In this document: one piece after another, positions 1 through 7,293 of the stretch
How positions within the stretch are numbered: the first letter of the stretch is position 1
Layout of the letters: each line of letters starts with the position of its first letter
Origin: Candidatus Hydrogenedens sp.
Lineage (GTDB): Bacteria; Hydrogenedentota; Hydrogenedentia; Hydrogenedentales; Hydrogenedentaceae
DNA length: 10,000 nucleotides
Reading direction: 5' to 3'
Assembly: GCA_020216745.1 (NCBI GenBank)
Contig: JAIWNQ010000141.1
Coordinates: forward strand, 1 to 10,000
Notes under the pieces: generated by a model
Databases searched by the model: none
The model's input: the letters and a program-made list of their open reading frames with translations, nothing else
What the model was told of the DNA's origin: nothing
Program-made: the position numbers and the translations under genes

Positions 1-192
1 TGTTTCTATATACATGTTTTGCCATACACAAAAATTAGACAAATATAAAAAAATGCAATCAAAAAATCCGCTTTTTGTATTCTGGACATTTATCTTCTTG
101 AAACGTAAGAGAAGAGAAATTATAAATGAATGATACATTCTTAGGCTTGGGACAAACTCTAATTTTAAAACATCTAAATCGTCAAGTTTATT
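1..192. other. Non-coding 3' flank of the giant GLUG gene
   Basis: This AT-rich stretch lies downstream of the stop codon at 193-195. I see no convincing gene on either strand and no strong GC-rich terminator. The only hairpin-like element is a weak A/T stem at about 59-77 (AAAAA, a 5-6 base loop holding GCGGA, then TTTTT). Read on the minus strand it is followed by a T-run, so it could act as a poor terminator for the large gene. Confidence 0.5.
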
Positions 193-2469
193 TTAAATCC
201 CGGGGCAGTAACCGTCTTCGCCATCAGGGCAGAGATGGTAGCCATTGAAGTTGAAGAATTGAACTAATCGCAATAGTTCACTCAAACTAATTACCCAATC
301 CTGTGGATTGTAATCGGAACCGTGGGGTTGACAATTTTTATCTCCATCAAATCCCGGCATATATCCCTCATCGGTTTCTTCTCCAGGTAAAGCACAATGA
401 TACCCTAAATAATTGAAGAATTGAACCACACGAAGTAGTTCGGACAAGTTTATCTGCCAATCGCCATTCAGGTCTGAACTATGTGGTGGTTTTTCTCCTT
501 CCACTGAGCCTTCTGTGCTACCTTCGGAACTTCCTTCACCTTCAGAAGTTCCTTCTATTGTTCCCTCCAGGGGACCTTCGGCTATGCCTTCCGGAGTTCC
601 TTCCCCTTCTACTGTACCCTCTATGTTTCCTTCTGCTATCCCTTCTGAGGTTCCTTCTCCTTCTAAGGCTCCTTCTCCTTCTAAGGCTCCTTCCCCTTCT
701 GAGGTTCCTTCTCCTTCTAAGGCTCCTTCTCCTTCTAAGGCTCCTTCTCCTTCTAAGGCTCCTTCCCCTTCTGAGGTTCCTTCTCCACAGGGGCCGGTAG
801 ATACAGTTATATAAACTACACTTCCCGGAGCAAGGTATTGGCCAGACTCTGGAGTTTGTTTTATTACAATCCCAATAGGTGATGAAGAACATTCTTCGAT
901 GATTGCACCTACTGTTAAGCCTGCTTCTGTAATGGTAATCTCCGCATCATTTTGACTAACACCTACTACATCAGGACATGAAATTAATGGGTTCCCCAGC
1001 CATAATAAATATGGGTATGTCTGACCTTCTGTAATTCCCCATACATCTGTAAAATCCCAATTAACATAAGTAGATTGTTGTTGCATCTCCAATGTCGTTT
1101 TTCCCTCTCCGCCATCTGAACTATTTTGTCCAGAACTTTCTATATCCCAGAAACAATTTTCTATTCCACCCGATGGATATCTATTTTCCCCCACAAACCC
1201 CCCAATATAATTTGAACCTCCTGATACAAAACCAACAGAATAATTGCACTTAATTGATACAAAAGTTTCGGTTATTCCAATAAACCCACCTACCCTACTT
1301 TCTCCAGAAACCGTACCTGTTGCATAACTATTTAAAATATCCGCGTAATTACTTCCTACAAGTCCACCTATGTATTTCGATCCTGATACATTTCCTGTTG
1401 CAAAACACTGTGTTATAGAATAATCATTCTCAGCCACTAAACCTCCTCCATAGTCAGAATCTATCTCTACCCTACACGATGAATAACATTTATCTATTGT
1501 TCCACAATTTTGATAATTAACAGTTACAAGACCTCCAACTCCGTAATCCCCACCTACATAACCTGTACTATAACAACGAGTAACAAGTCCTAAATTAAAA
1601 GATAACAGTGTCCCTACAATATATCCACCATAGATCCAGGTGTTCTCCAACCCTAAATTTTGAATTATCCCTGTAGAGTAACCAAACAAGCTTACCTCCT
1701 CCTCCTCTCGCTTTATATATAAATTTTTTATTATATGTCCATTACCATCAAATATCCCTGAGAAACAAATTATAGGCTTAAATCCTTTTCCATCATCCCA
1801 GTTTATAGTATCTGTTGCATCTATATCTGCCATTAAAGTGTAATGTGCATCAAAGGGATAGTCCCAATTCCTCCCGATGTCTTTTAACTCATCTAAAGTC
1901 CATATTTCTTTTTCTTCTCTTGTGGTAGGAGATTGAGTTTCTCCTAATATTTGAAAATAAGGATACGAAATGTTTTCTATATTTGTCCACACATCTACGA
2001 AATCCCATCCATCAAAGGTTTCTTGTTGTTTCATTTCCATAGTAGTCCTCCCTTCTCCACCATCAGACATAGTTTGCCCTGAGACTTCTATATCCCAGTA
2101 ACTTGCATTCACGGAACCTGAATTGCTACCTATTAAACCACCAATATAGCTTGTCCCGCTAACTACACAAACAGAGTAACACTGGCTTACTTGAGCCGTA
2201 TCATCTACTTGACCAACAAGACCACCTATACAAATATTTCCGGTTACAAATCCCGAAGAATAACTTTTCTCCAATTTAGCGTAAGTATGAATTTCTCCTA
2301 CTAATCCACCTACAGATGAATTACCAGAAACAGAACCTGAAGCATAACTTTTTACAATATCTTTGTAATTTGAGCCTGCAATTCCACCAATTCTGTATCC
2401 ACCACCCACTACTAAGTCCGTTGAGTAACATTGAGATATTACTCCGGAATTTGAACCCACCAAACCGCC
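193..2469 (-). CDS. C-terminal part of giant GLUG/PASTA surface protein (separated by frameshift)
   Basis: This frame continues the repeat protein that begins at 7039. It opens without a credible start: the first usable codon is TTG at 2463, there is no Shine-Dalgarno site, and it starts in the middle of a GLUG repeat ('GGLVGSNSG'). It is therefore best read as the 3' part of the same gene, about 758 residues. In order it holds the last five GLUG repeats of module 5, a closing 'YWDIEVSGQ ... GWDFVDVW ... YPYF' segment, a linker without PASTA ('LGET..PTTREEKEI'), and the whole of module 6. Module 6 ends in a PASTA domain (about 978-803). After it come an acidic Glu-Gly-rich linker (about 800-490) and a C-terminal dockerin-like pair (about 474-196). 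The stop is TAA at 193-195. On its own this piece lacks a signal peptide and is unlikely to be made as a separate protein. It would be translated only if the (TA) tract at 2470-2485 has a length that is a multiple of three. Confidence 0.8.
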   Translation of the reverse strand, partial: GGLVGSNSGVISQCYSTDLVVGGGYRIGGIAGSNYKDIVKSYASGSVSGNSSVGGLVGEIHTYAKLEKSYSSGFVTGNICIGGLVGQVDDTAQVSQCYSVCVVSGTSYIGGLIGSNSGSVNASYWDIEVSGQTMSDGGEGRTTMEMKQQETFDGWDFVDVWTNIENISYPYFQILGETQSPTTREEKEIWTLDELKDIGRNWDYPFDAHYTLMADIDATDTINWDDGKGFKPIICFSGIFDGNGHIIKNLYIKREEEEVSLFGYSTGIIQNLGLENTWIYGGYIVGTLLSFNLGLVTRCYSTGYVGGDYGVGGLVTVNYQNCGTIDKCYSSCRVEIDSDYGGGLVAENDYSITQCFATGNVSGSKYIGGLVGSNYADILNSYATGTVSGESRVGGFIGITETFVSIKCNYSVGFVSGGSNYIGGFVGENRYPSGGIENCFWDIESSGQNSSDGGEGKTTLEMQQQSTYVNWDFTDVWGITEGQTYPYLLWLGNPLISCPDVVGVSQNDAEITITEAGLTVGAIIEECSSSPIGIVIKQTPESGQYLAPGSVVYITVSTGPCGEGTSEGEGALEGEGALEGEGALEGEGTSEGEGALEGEGALEGEGTSEGIAEGNIEGTVEGEGTPEGIAEGPLEGTIEGTSEGEGSSEGSTEGSVEGEKPPHSSDLNGDWQINLSELLRVVQFFNYLGYHCALPGEETDEGYMPGFDGDKNCQPHGSDYNPQDWVISLSELLRLVQFFNFNGYHLCPDGEDGYCPGI
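196..474 (-). other. C-terminal dockerin-like tandem domain of the GLUG protein
   Basis: The last 93 residues hold two copies of a loop-helix unit. The first reads 'DLNGDWQINLSELLRVVQFF', with a good EF-hand-type calcium loop: Asp1, Asn3, Asp5, Gln7, Asn9, Glu12. The second ('YNPQDWVISLSELLRLVQFF') keeps the helix but has lost the Asp at position 1 and the Asn at position 3. Each copy ends in 'GYH' with a nearby Cys; further Cys residues in the connecting loop and last residues give four in total. From memory, this pair after an EGEG linker recurs at the C-terminus of many unrelated secreted proteins in Hydrogenedentota/Lentisphaerota-type genomes, which suggests a shared attachment or sorting role. 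That role is inference. Confidence 0.6.
647..790 (-). repeat. 18-bp tandem repeat coding for acidic EGEG linker
   Basis: Seven full copies and one decayed copy of an 18-bp unit lie head to tail (647-664, 665-682, 683-700, 701-718, 719-736, 737-754, 755-772, 773-790). On the plus strand the units read AAGGCT or GAGGTT followed by a CCTTCTCCTTCT-like half. On the coding strand they give the hexapeptides 'EGEGAL' and 'EGEGTS'. More degenerate Glu-Gly units continue to about 490. The order of unit variants is itself repeated, which suggests expansion by block duplication. The stretch is a flexible, strongly negative spacer between the last PASTA domain and the dockerin-like end. Confidence 0.85.
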
Positions 2470-5400
2470 TATATATATATATATACCCCGAGGCAGACCC
2501 TTCCGTATTACATAATTCTACATCAGAAATATTTATCCCGACCAAACCTCCTACGTAATTCCTACCTATTACAGCCCCTTTTAGTTTACTTTTTGTGATT
2601 CTTCCTTGATTATAACCTACTAAACCTCCGACACCTTCATCTCCTGTAACCCAGGCATTCTCAATATACACATTTTGAATTTCCCCACCTGAACCGACTT
2701 TTAAAAACAATCCACTATAACTATAACCTCCTTCATATTTATAACGATTAATATACAGATTTGTTATTTTGTAATTATTTCCATTGAATTTTCCTGTAAA
2801 TCCATTATCTGAACTACATAAGGGAATAAAACCCATTCCATCATTCCAATTTATTGTATCACTGGCATCAATATCATGCTCTAATATGTAGTTAGCATCA
2901 GAAGGGTAATTCGGGTCATTTCCAATCTTTTGTAATTCTTCAATACTATTTATACAAATTACCGAAACTACAATATTCACAGTGCTATTAGGAGTAACAC
3001 GAGAACCACCTGAGGGACTTTGACTAATAACTTTTCCATTTGTTTCCAGTACATCACATTGATAATCTATCATTCCTATTTGAAACCCTTCCAATATAAT
3101 CTCATCTTCTGCAGTAGCCGGTTCCTTACCTGTAACATCCGGGACAATATATCTCCATGAAAGGTAAGGATATAATGAATCTTCAACAATTCCCCATATA
3201 TTCATAAAATCCCAACCCACAAAGGTTGACTGTTGCATCATTTCTTCTGTTGTTTTTCCTTCCCCTCCCATAGATTCCGTTTGCCCGGAAGTCTCTATAT
3301 CCCAGTAACTCGAACTTACAGTATTTATATTTACACCTATCAATCCACCCACAATTGTAGTTCCAATAACAGCACCTGTTGAATAACAATATTGGATTGT
3401 GCCTTCATTGTAACTTACGAGTCCAGCCACATGGTCAGTCCCTGTTACAGAAGCAGTAGTAAAACAGTTTATAATGTTCCCCGAATTGTTTCCTGCCAAA
3501 CCTCCAATGTAACTTTCACCAGACACAGAACCCATAGAAAAACTTTCTTGTATCACCCCATAATTATCACCAACAAGTCCTCCAACATAAGTATTCCCAG
3601 TAACAGAACCTGCTTTATAACATTGTAAAATAGAACCATAATTGATACCGACTACGCCACCGACATTGTCATTTCCTGAGATAGGACCTTCAATATAGCA
3701 ATTGAAAATATTTCCGTAATTAATACACGCTAAACCACCGGTAGGGTTATTCCCCTCTAAATGACTTATTTCTAACTTTACATTATTCACCTCACCGAAA
3801 ACTACACCAAATACACTTCTATACTCACTCTCAAACAATTCACTCACTATATACAGATTTTGAATTGTATGCCTTTTCCCATCAAGTTTGCCTGCAAATG
3901 TCTTTTTAGGAATGAAAACAAACAAATCTTTGCAATCTATATCTGTAGTTAGTGTATAAATCCCATTCCAGGGATAATTCCAATCATATCCAATTTGGTT
4001 AAATTCGTTTGCAGAACTTATTTCTTTTTCTACTCGCGGAGTAATGGGTTTTGTCTCCCCTAAATCTAATAGATACGGATATGATTCATTATCTATTATG
4101 CTCCATGTATTACTAAAATCCCATCCTGTGAAAGTTGATTGTTGTTGCATTTCTTCTGTGGTTTTACCTATACCTCCTGCAGAAGCACTCTGTCCCGAGG
4201 TATTTATGTCCCAGTAACTTGAATTTACCGTTCCCCCGTTTATACCTACTAAACCGCCAACATTTCCGTTTCCTTGAACCAAAGCGGTAGAATAAGATTG
4301 TTCAACTGTCCCTGTAGTGATGAAACCAATAAGTCCACCAACAGTTGTTCCGCCGGATACTTCTCCCTCTGCAAAACATTGAGACACTGTTTTCTGTTCA
4401 TTTCGTCCTAATAACCCGCCAACACAATTATATCCAGTAACAAAGCCTGAAAAATAGCTTTTTGACAAATTCCCTGCATTACTTCCAATTAACCCTCCAA
4501 TATCATTAGCACCTGCAACTGAGCCTGTTGTATAACACCGACTTATTGTTCCTTTATTATATCCAGCAAGGATACCTACTTGATTCCTTCCTGAAACCCA
4601 GGAATCTTCTATGAACAGGTCATGAACTTCTCCACCCGTTTCAATATATCCAAATAATCCGACATAACTTTGTGATGGCCGATTAATGTATAAATGATAG
4701 ATTTTATATCCATTACCATAAAACTTTCCGGTAAATGGACTGCTTGCAGTTCCTATAGGGGAAAACCCAGACCATAAATTTTGTTCTATCGTACTACTTG
4801 CATCAATATCTTCTCCCAGGGCATATTCCCCATCGAGGGGATATTCGGGGTCATTTCCTATTTTTTCTAAATCTGCTAAACTGGTTATACATTTTACAGA
4901 AATTGTTAGATCTACTGACATACCTGGTCTTCCAACTGTTCCAGCGGAAGGATTCTGACTTATTACTTTGTTCCAAATAATGGTTCCACATTGTCCAGTA
5001 ATGGTTCCGATTGTAAAACCTGCATTTGTTAGTACATTCTCAGCTGAGGTTCTTAGCATACCTGTAACATCGGGAATTAGATACTGCCATAGTAAATAAG
5101 GATAAGTTTCATCCTCTTCAATTCCCCATACATTTACAAAATCCCACCCTGTAAAAGTGGCTTGTCGTTTCATTTCTTCTGTCGTTTTGCCGATACCTCC
5201 TGTAGAATTATTCTGCCCTGATGTATTTATATCCCAATAACTGGAACTGACATAACCTATATTAGTACCCACCAAACCTCCAACAGAAGTTGATCCTGTC
5301 ACAGAACCTCTGGAATAACATTCATCTATTTCTTCGATATTATAACCAACCAGTCCACCTACATTATCATTACCGTTTACCGAACCTATAGCATAACTTT

Positions 5401-6945
5401 TTTTTACTTCATAAGTGTTATACCCAATTAATCCTCCAACAGCCCAATTTCCAGTAACTGACACATTAGCATAACTTTGTGATACAATACCACTATTCCA
5501 GCCAACCAACCCCCCTGAATAATTACCCCCTATTACAGGGCCTACTGCATAACAACGCTCTATTAAGCCACTACAATTGGCCACTAAAGCGGCACAAAAT
5601 GTTCCTCCTGATATACTAAAATTAATTTCTAAACCCATATCATAAATTTTGCCACTACTACCAACATAAGAAAATAAACCAACACTATCTTCAGATGGAC
5701 GGTTAATAAATAAATGGTGAATTTTATATCTCTTCCCATTAAACCTACCATTAAAGGGATTTGCACTTGTCCCTATAGGTATAAAACCTGCACCACCATT
5801 CCAACCTAATGTAACATCTGCGTTAATATCCTGTGTAAGAACATAATTCCCATTTAAAGGAAAATCTACATCATTTCCTATCTTTTGTAAATCTTCTATA
5901 TTGTTAATACAAATACCTGATAAAACAAAATTTATAGATGTGCCTGGTTCCACTTGTTCTCTGGGATTCGGACTTTGACTGATGACTTTTCCAATAGGGA
6001 CTGTCTCGCTACATTCAACTGTGATAGTTCCTACTGTTAAACCTGCAGAGGTAATTTCATTCTTTGCTGTATCTTCATCCATTCCTTCTACATCCGGGAC
6101 CGCATACTGCCATAAAAAATAAGGATAGGAGAAATAATTTTTTATTCCCCAAACATGTTCAAAATCCCAATCCACAAAAGTTGATTTTTGTTCCATTTCT
6201 ATAGTAGTTTTCCCTTCACCCCCTGCAGAATGATTCAATCCAGAACTCTCCATATCCCAATAGCACGAAGTTAATGTTCCACCATCATAATAACCTAATA
6301 ATCCACCGATATCTTCACTCCCTGATACTGTACCTTTAGAATAACTTTCTAATAGCGACCCGTAGTTATATCCTACCAAACCACCAACGGCCCAAGTTCC
6401 ATTTACATTAGCATGGGAATAACACTGAGAAATAGTACCTATATTTCCTCCCACCAATCCTCCACTTCCATAAGAACCTGTTCCAGAACCAGAACTATAA
6501 CATGTCTCTACTGTGCCCCCATTATAACCTACCAAAACAGCGATATAATCCCCTAAACCAGATACAGTTCCTATTGCATAACTTTTCGTTATTATTCCTT
6601 CATTATATCCTACTAAACCTCCAACAATATATCCACCACTTATTTGAATATCTTTTAAGCCTAAATTGAATACTTCACCAGAAGATGAGATTCTTCCAAA
6701 CAAACCAACATAATCCTGTGAAGAACGATTTATATACAGATTACGAACCTTATATCCATTACCATCAAATTTGCCTGTAAAAGGATTTACCTCAGTTCCT
6801 ATCGGGACAAACCCCATACCTCCATTCCAACTACTTGTATCACTTGCGTCTATATCTTTAGATAATTGATATTCCTCATTCAAAGGATAATTTACATCAT
6901 TACCTATCTTCTGTAAATTCTCAATACTACTTATTTGTATTACGG
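800..6945 (-). repeat. Six tandem GLUG modules with four PASTA domains
   Basis: The protein-level repeat array reads on the minus strand with approximate module limits 6945-5912, 5911-4890, 4889-4024, 4023-2955, 2954-1904 and 1903-800. I count about 5, 5, 5, 6, 7 and 6 GLUG repeats in these, about 34 in total. PASTA domains close modules 1, 2, 4 and 6, starting at 6100, 5077, 3145 and 978. Modules 3 and 5 instead end in a short linker of the form 'LGET..P..R.EKEI', and the following modules 4 and 6 begin with the variant 'IGYDWNYP' or 'IGRNWDYP'. Units 3-4 and 5-6 therefore look like copies of one two-module block. The copies have diverged at DNA level, so the array is old, not a recent amplification. 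Confidence 0.8.
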
Positions 6946-7039
6946 CATATCCATCAAAACTATATAGCAATGAAAATAAAAAACTGATAAAAAGAAAATA
7001 AAAAAAATAAGCATTAAATTTTAATTTTTTAGTATTCAT
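2321..7039 (-). CDS. Giant secreted GLUG-repeat/PASTA protein, N-terminal 1572 residues (frameshifted)
   Basis: This is a predicted exported surface or adhesin-like repeat protein; no enzymatic motif is visible. The ATG at 7039 is supported by an AGGAG site seven bases upstream and a type I signal peptide: a Lys-rich start, a long Phe/Leu core, and probable cleavage after 'DGYA' near residue 32. The mature part is a row of modules of about 290-360 residues. Each starts with 'LQKIGND..YPL..Y.L..DIDAS' and 'F.GKFDGNGYKI.NLYINR', continues with five or more GLUG repeats of about 24 residues ('VGGLVGYN.G.I..CYS.G.V.G'), and closes with 'YWDI..SGQ', 'GKTTEEM' and 'GWDF..VWGI...YPYL'. PASTA domains follow modules 1, 2 and 4 (residues about 314-375, 655-716, 1299-1359). 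The frame is correct to residue 1518. It then enters a (TA)8 tract and runs about 50 out-of-frame residues to TAA at 2321-2323. As written, the product is secreted but lacks the acidic linker and dockerin-like end. GLUG repeats are known from bacterial surface proteins and PASTA from cell-wall-sensing kinases and PBPs; an adhesive or envelope role here is inference. Confidence 0.85.
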   Translation of the reverse strand: MNTKKLKFNAYFFYFLFISFLFSLLYSFDGYAVIQISSIENLQKIGNDVNYPLNEEYQLSKDIDASDTSSWNGGMGFVPIGTEVNPFTGKFDGNGYKVRNLYINRSSQDYVGLFGRISSSGEVFNLGLKDIQISGGYIVGGLVGYNEGIITKSYAIGTVSGLGDYIAVLVGYNGGTVETCYSSGSGTGSYGSGGLVGGNIGTISQCYSHANVNGTWAVGGLVGYNYGSLLESYSKGTVSGSEDIGGLLGYYDGGTLTSCYWDMESSGLNHSAGGEGKTTIEMEQKSTFVDWDFEHVWGIKNYFSYPYFLWQYAVPDVEGMDEDTAKNEITSAGLTVGTITVECSETVPIGKVISQSPNPREQVEPGTSINFVLSGICINNIEDLQKIGNDVDFPLNGNYVLTQDINADVTLGWNGGAGFIPIGTSANPFNGRFNGKRYKIHHLFINRPSEDSVGLFSYVGSSGKIYDMGLEINFSISGGTFCAALVANCSGLIERCYAVGPVIGGNYSGGLVGWNSGIVSQSYANVSVTGNWAVGGLIGYNTYEVKKSYAIGSVNGNDNVGGLVGYNIEEIDECYSRGSVTGSTSVGGLVGTNIGYVSSSYWDINTSGQNNSTGGIGKTTEEMKRQATFTGWDFVNVWGIEEDETYPYLLWQYLIPDVTGMLRTSAENVLTNAGFTIGTITGQCGTIIWNKVISQNPSAGTVGRPGMSVDLTISVKCITSLADLEKIGNDPEYPLDGEYALGEDIDASSTIEQNLWSGFSPIGTASSPFTGKFYGNGYKIYHLYINRPSQSYVGLFGYIETGGEVHDLFIEDSWVSGRNQVGILAGYNKGTISRCYTTGSVAGANDIGGLIGSNAGNLSKSYFSGFVTGYNCVGGLLGRNEQKTVSQCFAEGEVSGGTTVGGLIGFITTGTVEQSYSTALVQGNGNVGGLVGINGGTVNSSYWDINTSGQSASAGGIGKTTEEMQQQSTFTGWDFSNTWSIIDNESYPYLLDLGETKPITPRVEKEISSANEFNQIGYDWNYPWNGIYTLTTDIDCKDLFVFIPKKTFAGKLDGKRHTIQNLYIVSELFESEYRSVFGVVFGEVNNVKLEISHLEGNNPTGGLACINYGNIFNCYIEGPISGNDNVGGVVGINYGSILQCYKAGSVTGNTYVGGLVGDNYGVIQESFSMGSVSGESYIGGLAGNNSGNIINCFTTASVTGTDHVAGLVSYNEGTIQYCYSTGAVIGTTIVGGLIGVNINTVSSSYWDIETSGQTESMGGEGKTTEEMMQQSTFVGWDFMNIWGIVEDSLYPYLSWRYIVPDVTGKEPATAEDEIILEGFQIGMIDYQCDVLETNGKVISQSPSGGSRVTPNSTVNIVVSVICINSIEELQKIGNDPNYPSDANYILEHDIDASDTINWNDGMGFIPLCSSDNGFTGKFNGNNYKITNLYINRYKYEGGYSYSGLFLKVGSGGEIQNVYIENAWVTGDEGVGGLVGYNQGRITKSKLKGAVIGRNYVGGLVGINISDVELCNTEGSASGYIYIYRRFGGFKFRSNISMLLNGLSSGWWIQNWWNCRLKLQRYCKKLCFRFCFW
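2470..2485. repeat. (TA)8 dinucleotide tract at the frameshift
   Basis: Sixteen bases of alternating T and A lie between GGGG and GGCGG (minus-strand reading). Upstream the frame gives 'GSASG' then Tyr-Ile pairs; downstream, 'GGLVGSNSG' is in another frame. Six TA units would give 'GSASGYIYIGGLVG', which matches sister repeats such as 'GSVSGESYIGGLAG' in length and sequence. Nine units would add two residues. Eight units leave one extra base and shift the frame. Short tandem repeats of this kind are prone to slipped-strand mispairing during replication. Confidence 0.85.
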
Positions 7040-7046
7040 ATTACGT

Positions 7047-7051
7047 CTCCT
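7047..7051 (-). promoter_or_regulatory. Strong Shine-Dalgarno site of the GLUG gene
   Basis: AGGAG on the minus strand sits seven bases before the ATG at 7039. It is the best ribosome binding site in the window and fixes the start just ahead of the signal peptide. Confidence 0.8.
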
Positions 7052-7084
7052 GCATAATATTCATATTAAAAAAATTCATTTATG

Positions 7085-7113
7085 ATTATACTTTTATAAA
7101 ACTACACTGTAAT
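7085..7113 (-). promoter_or_regulatory. Predicted sigma-70-type promoter of the GLUG gene
   Basis: On the minus strand ATTACA (7108-7113) is separated by 17 bases from a perfect TATAAT (7085-7090). Transcription would start near 7078, leaving a leader of about 40 bases that includes the AGGAG site. The -35 matches the consensus at four of six positions. The surrounding DNA is AT-rich, so chance -10 matches are possible. Confidence 0.5.
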
Positions 7114-7293
7114 GAGCCCTCAGCCAATAAGAGTGTCTTTAAGGTAAGCTTAACCCACCCCAAAAAACAATGTATTAACTTAGTAACTCATTTGATAATA
7201 TAACTATAGCACAATGCATAACCTTTTTCAATATTTTTCGCACAATTTTTAATAAATAATTCTATTGTATATTTATTGCGAGATAAGTGCTTT

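Noticed and set aside
150..186. TTGACG-like -35 on the minus strand as a promoter for a gene left of the window
   Set aside because: The -10 at 17 bases spacing (TTAGAG) is a poor match, and no gene start is visible in the remaining bases.
647..790. CRISPR array
   Set aside because: The repeats are directly adjacent, with no spacers, and encode a clear hexapeptide pattern.
483..892. Three open frames over the EGEG linker in other frames (483-800 plus, 515-814 plus, 542-892 minus), with Leu-rich, Pro/Ser-rich or Arg-rich products
   Set aside because: They are artefacts of an 18-bp, multiple-of-three repeat that keeps every frame open. They lack ribosome binding sites and overlap a well-supported coding frame.
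2470..2485. Programmed ribosomal frameshifting at the TA tract
   Set aside because: There is no X-XXY-YYZ heptamer, no stimulatory hairpin or internal Shine-Dalgarno site, and alternating UA is not a known efficient slip site. Replication slippage or a sequence error explains it better.
2316..2558. Open frame on the plus strand across the frameshift region
   Set aside because: It is antisense to conserved GLUG coding sequence, its product is low in complexity, and there is no ribosome binding site.
3183..3628. Two small open frames (3183-3389 minus, 3392-3628 plus) within the GLUG gene
   Set aside because: Both are shadows of the GLUG frame with unnatural composition and no start signals.
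4798..4980. 60-codon open frame on the plus strand
   Set aside because: It is antisense to module 3 and PASTA 2 coding sequence, with no support of its own.
7140..7156. Inverted repeat around TAAGCTTA as a terminator for the membrane protein gene
   Set aside because: The symmetric core is only eight bases, it lies about 140 bases past the stop, and no T-run follows.
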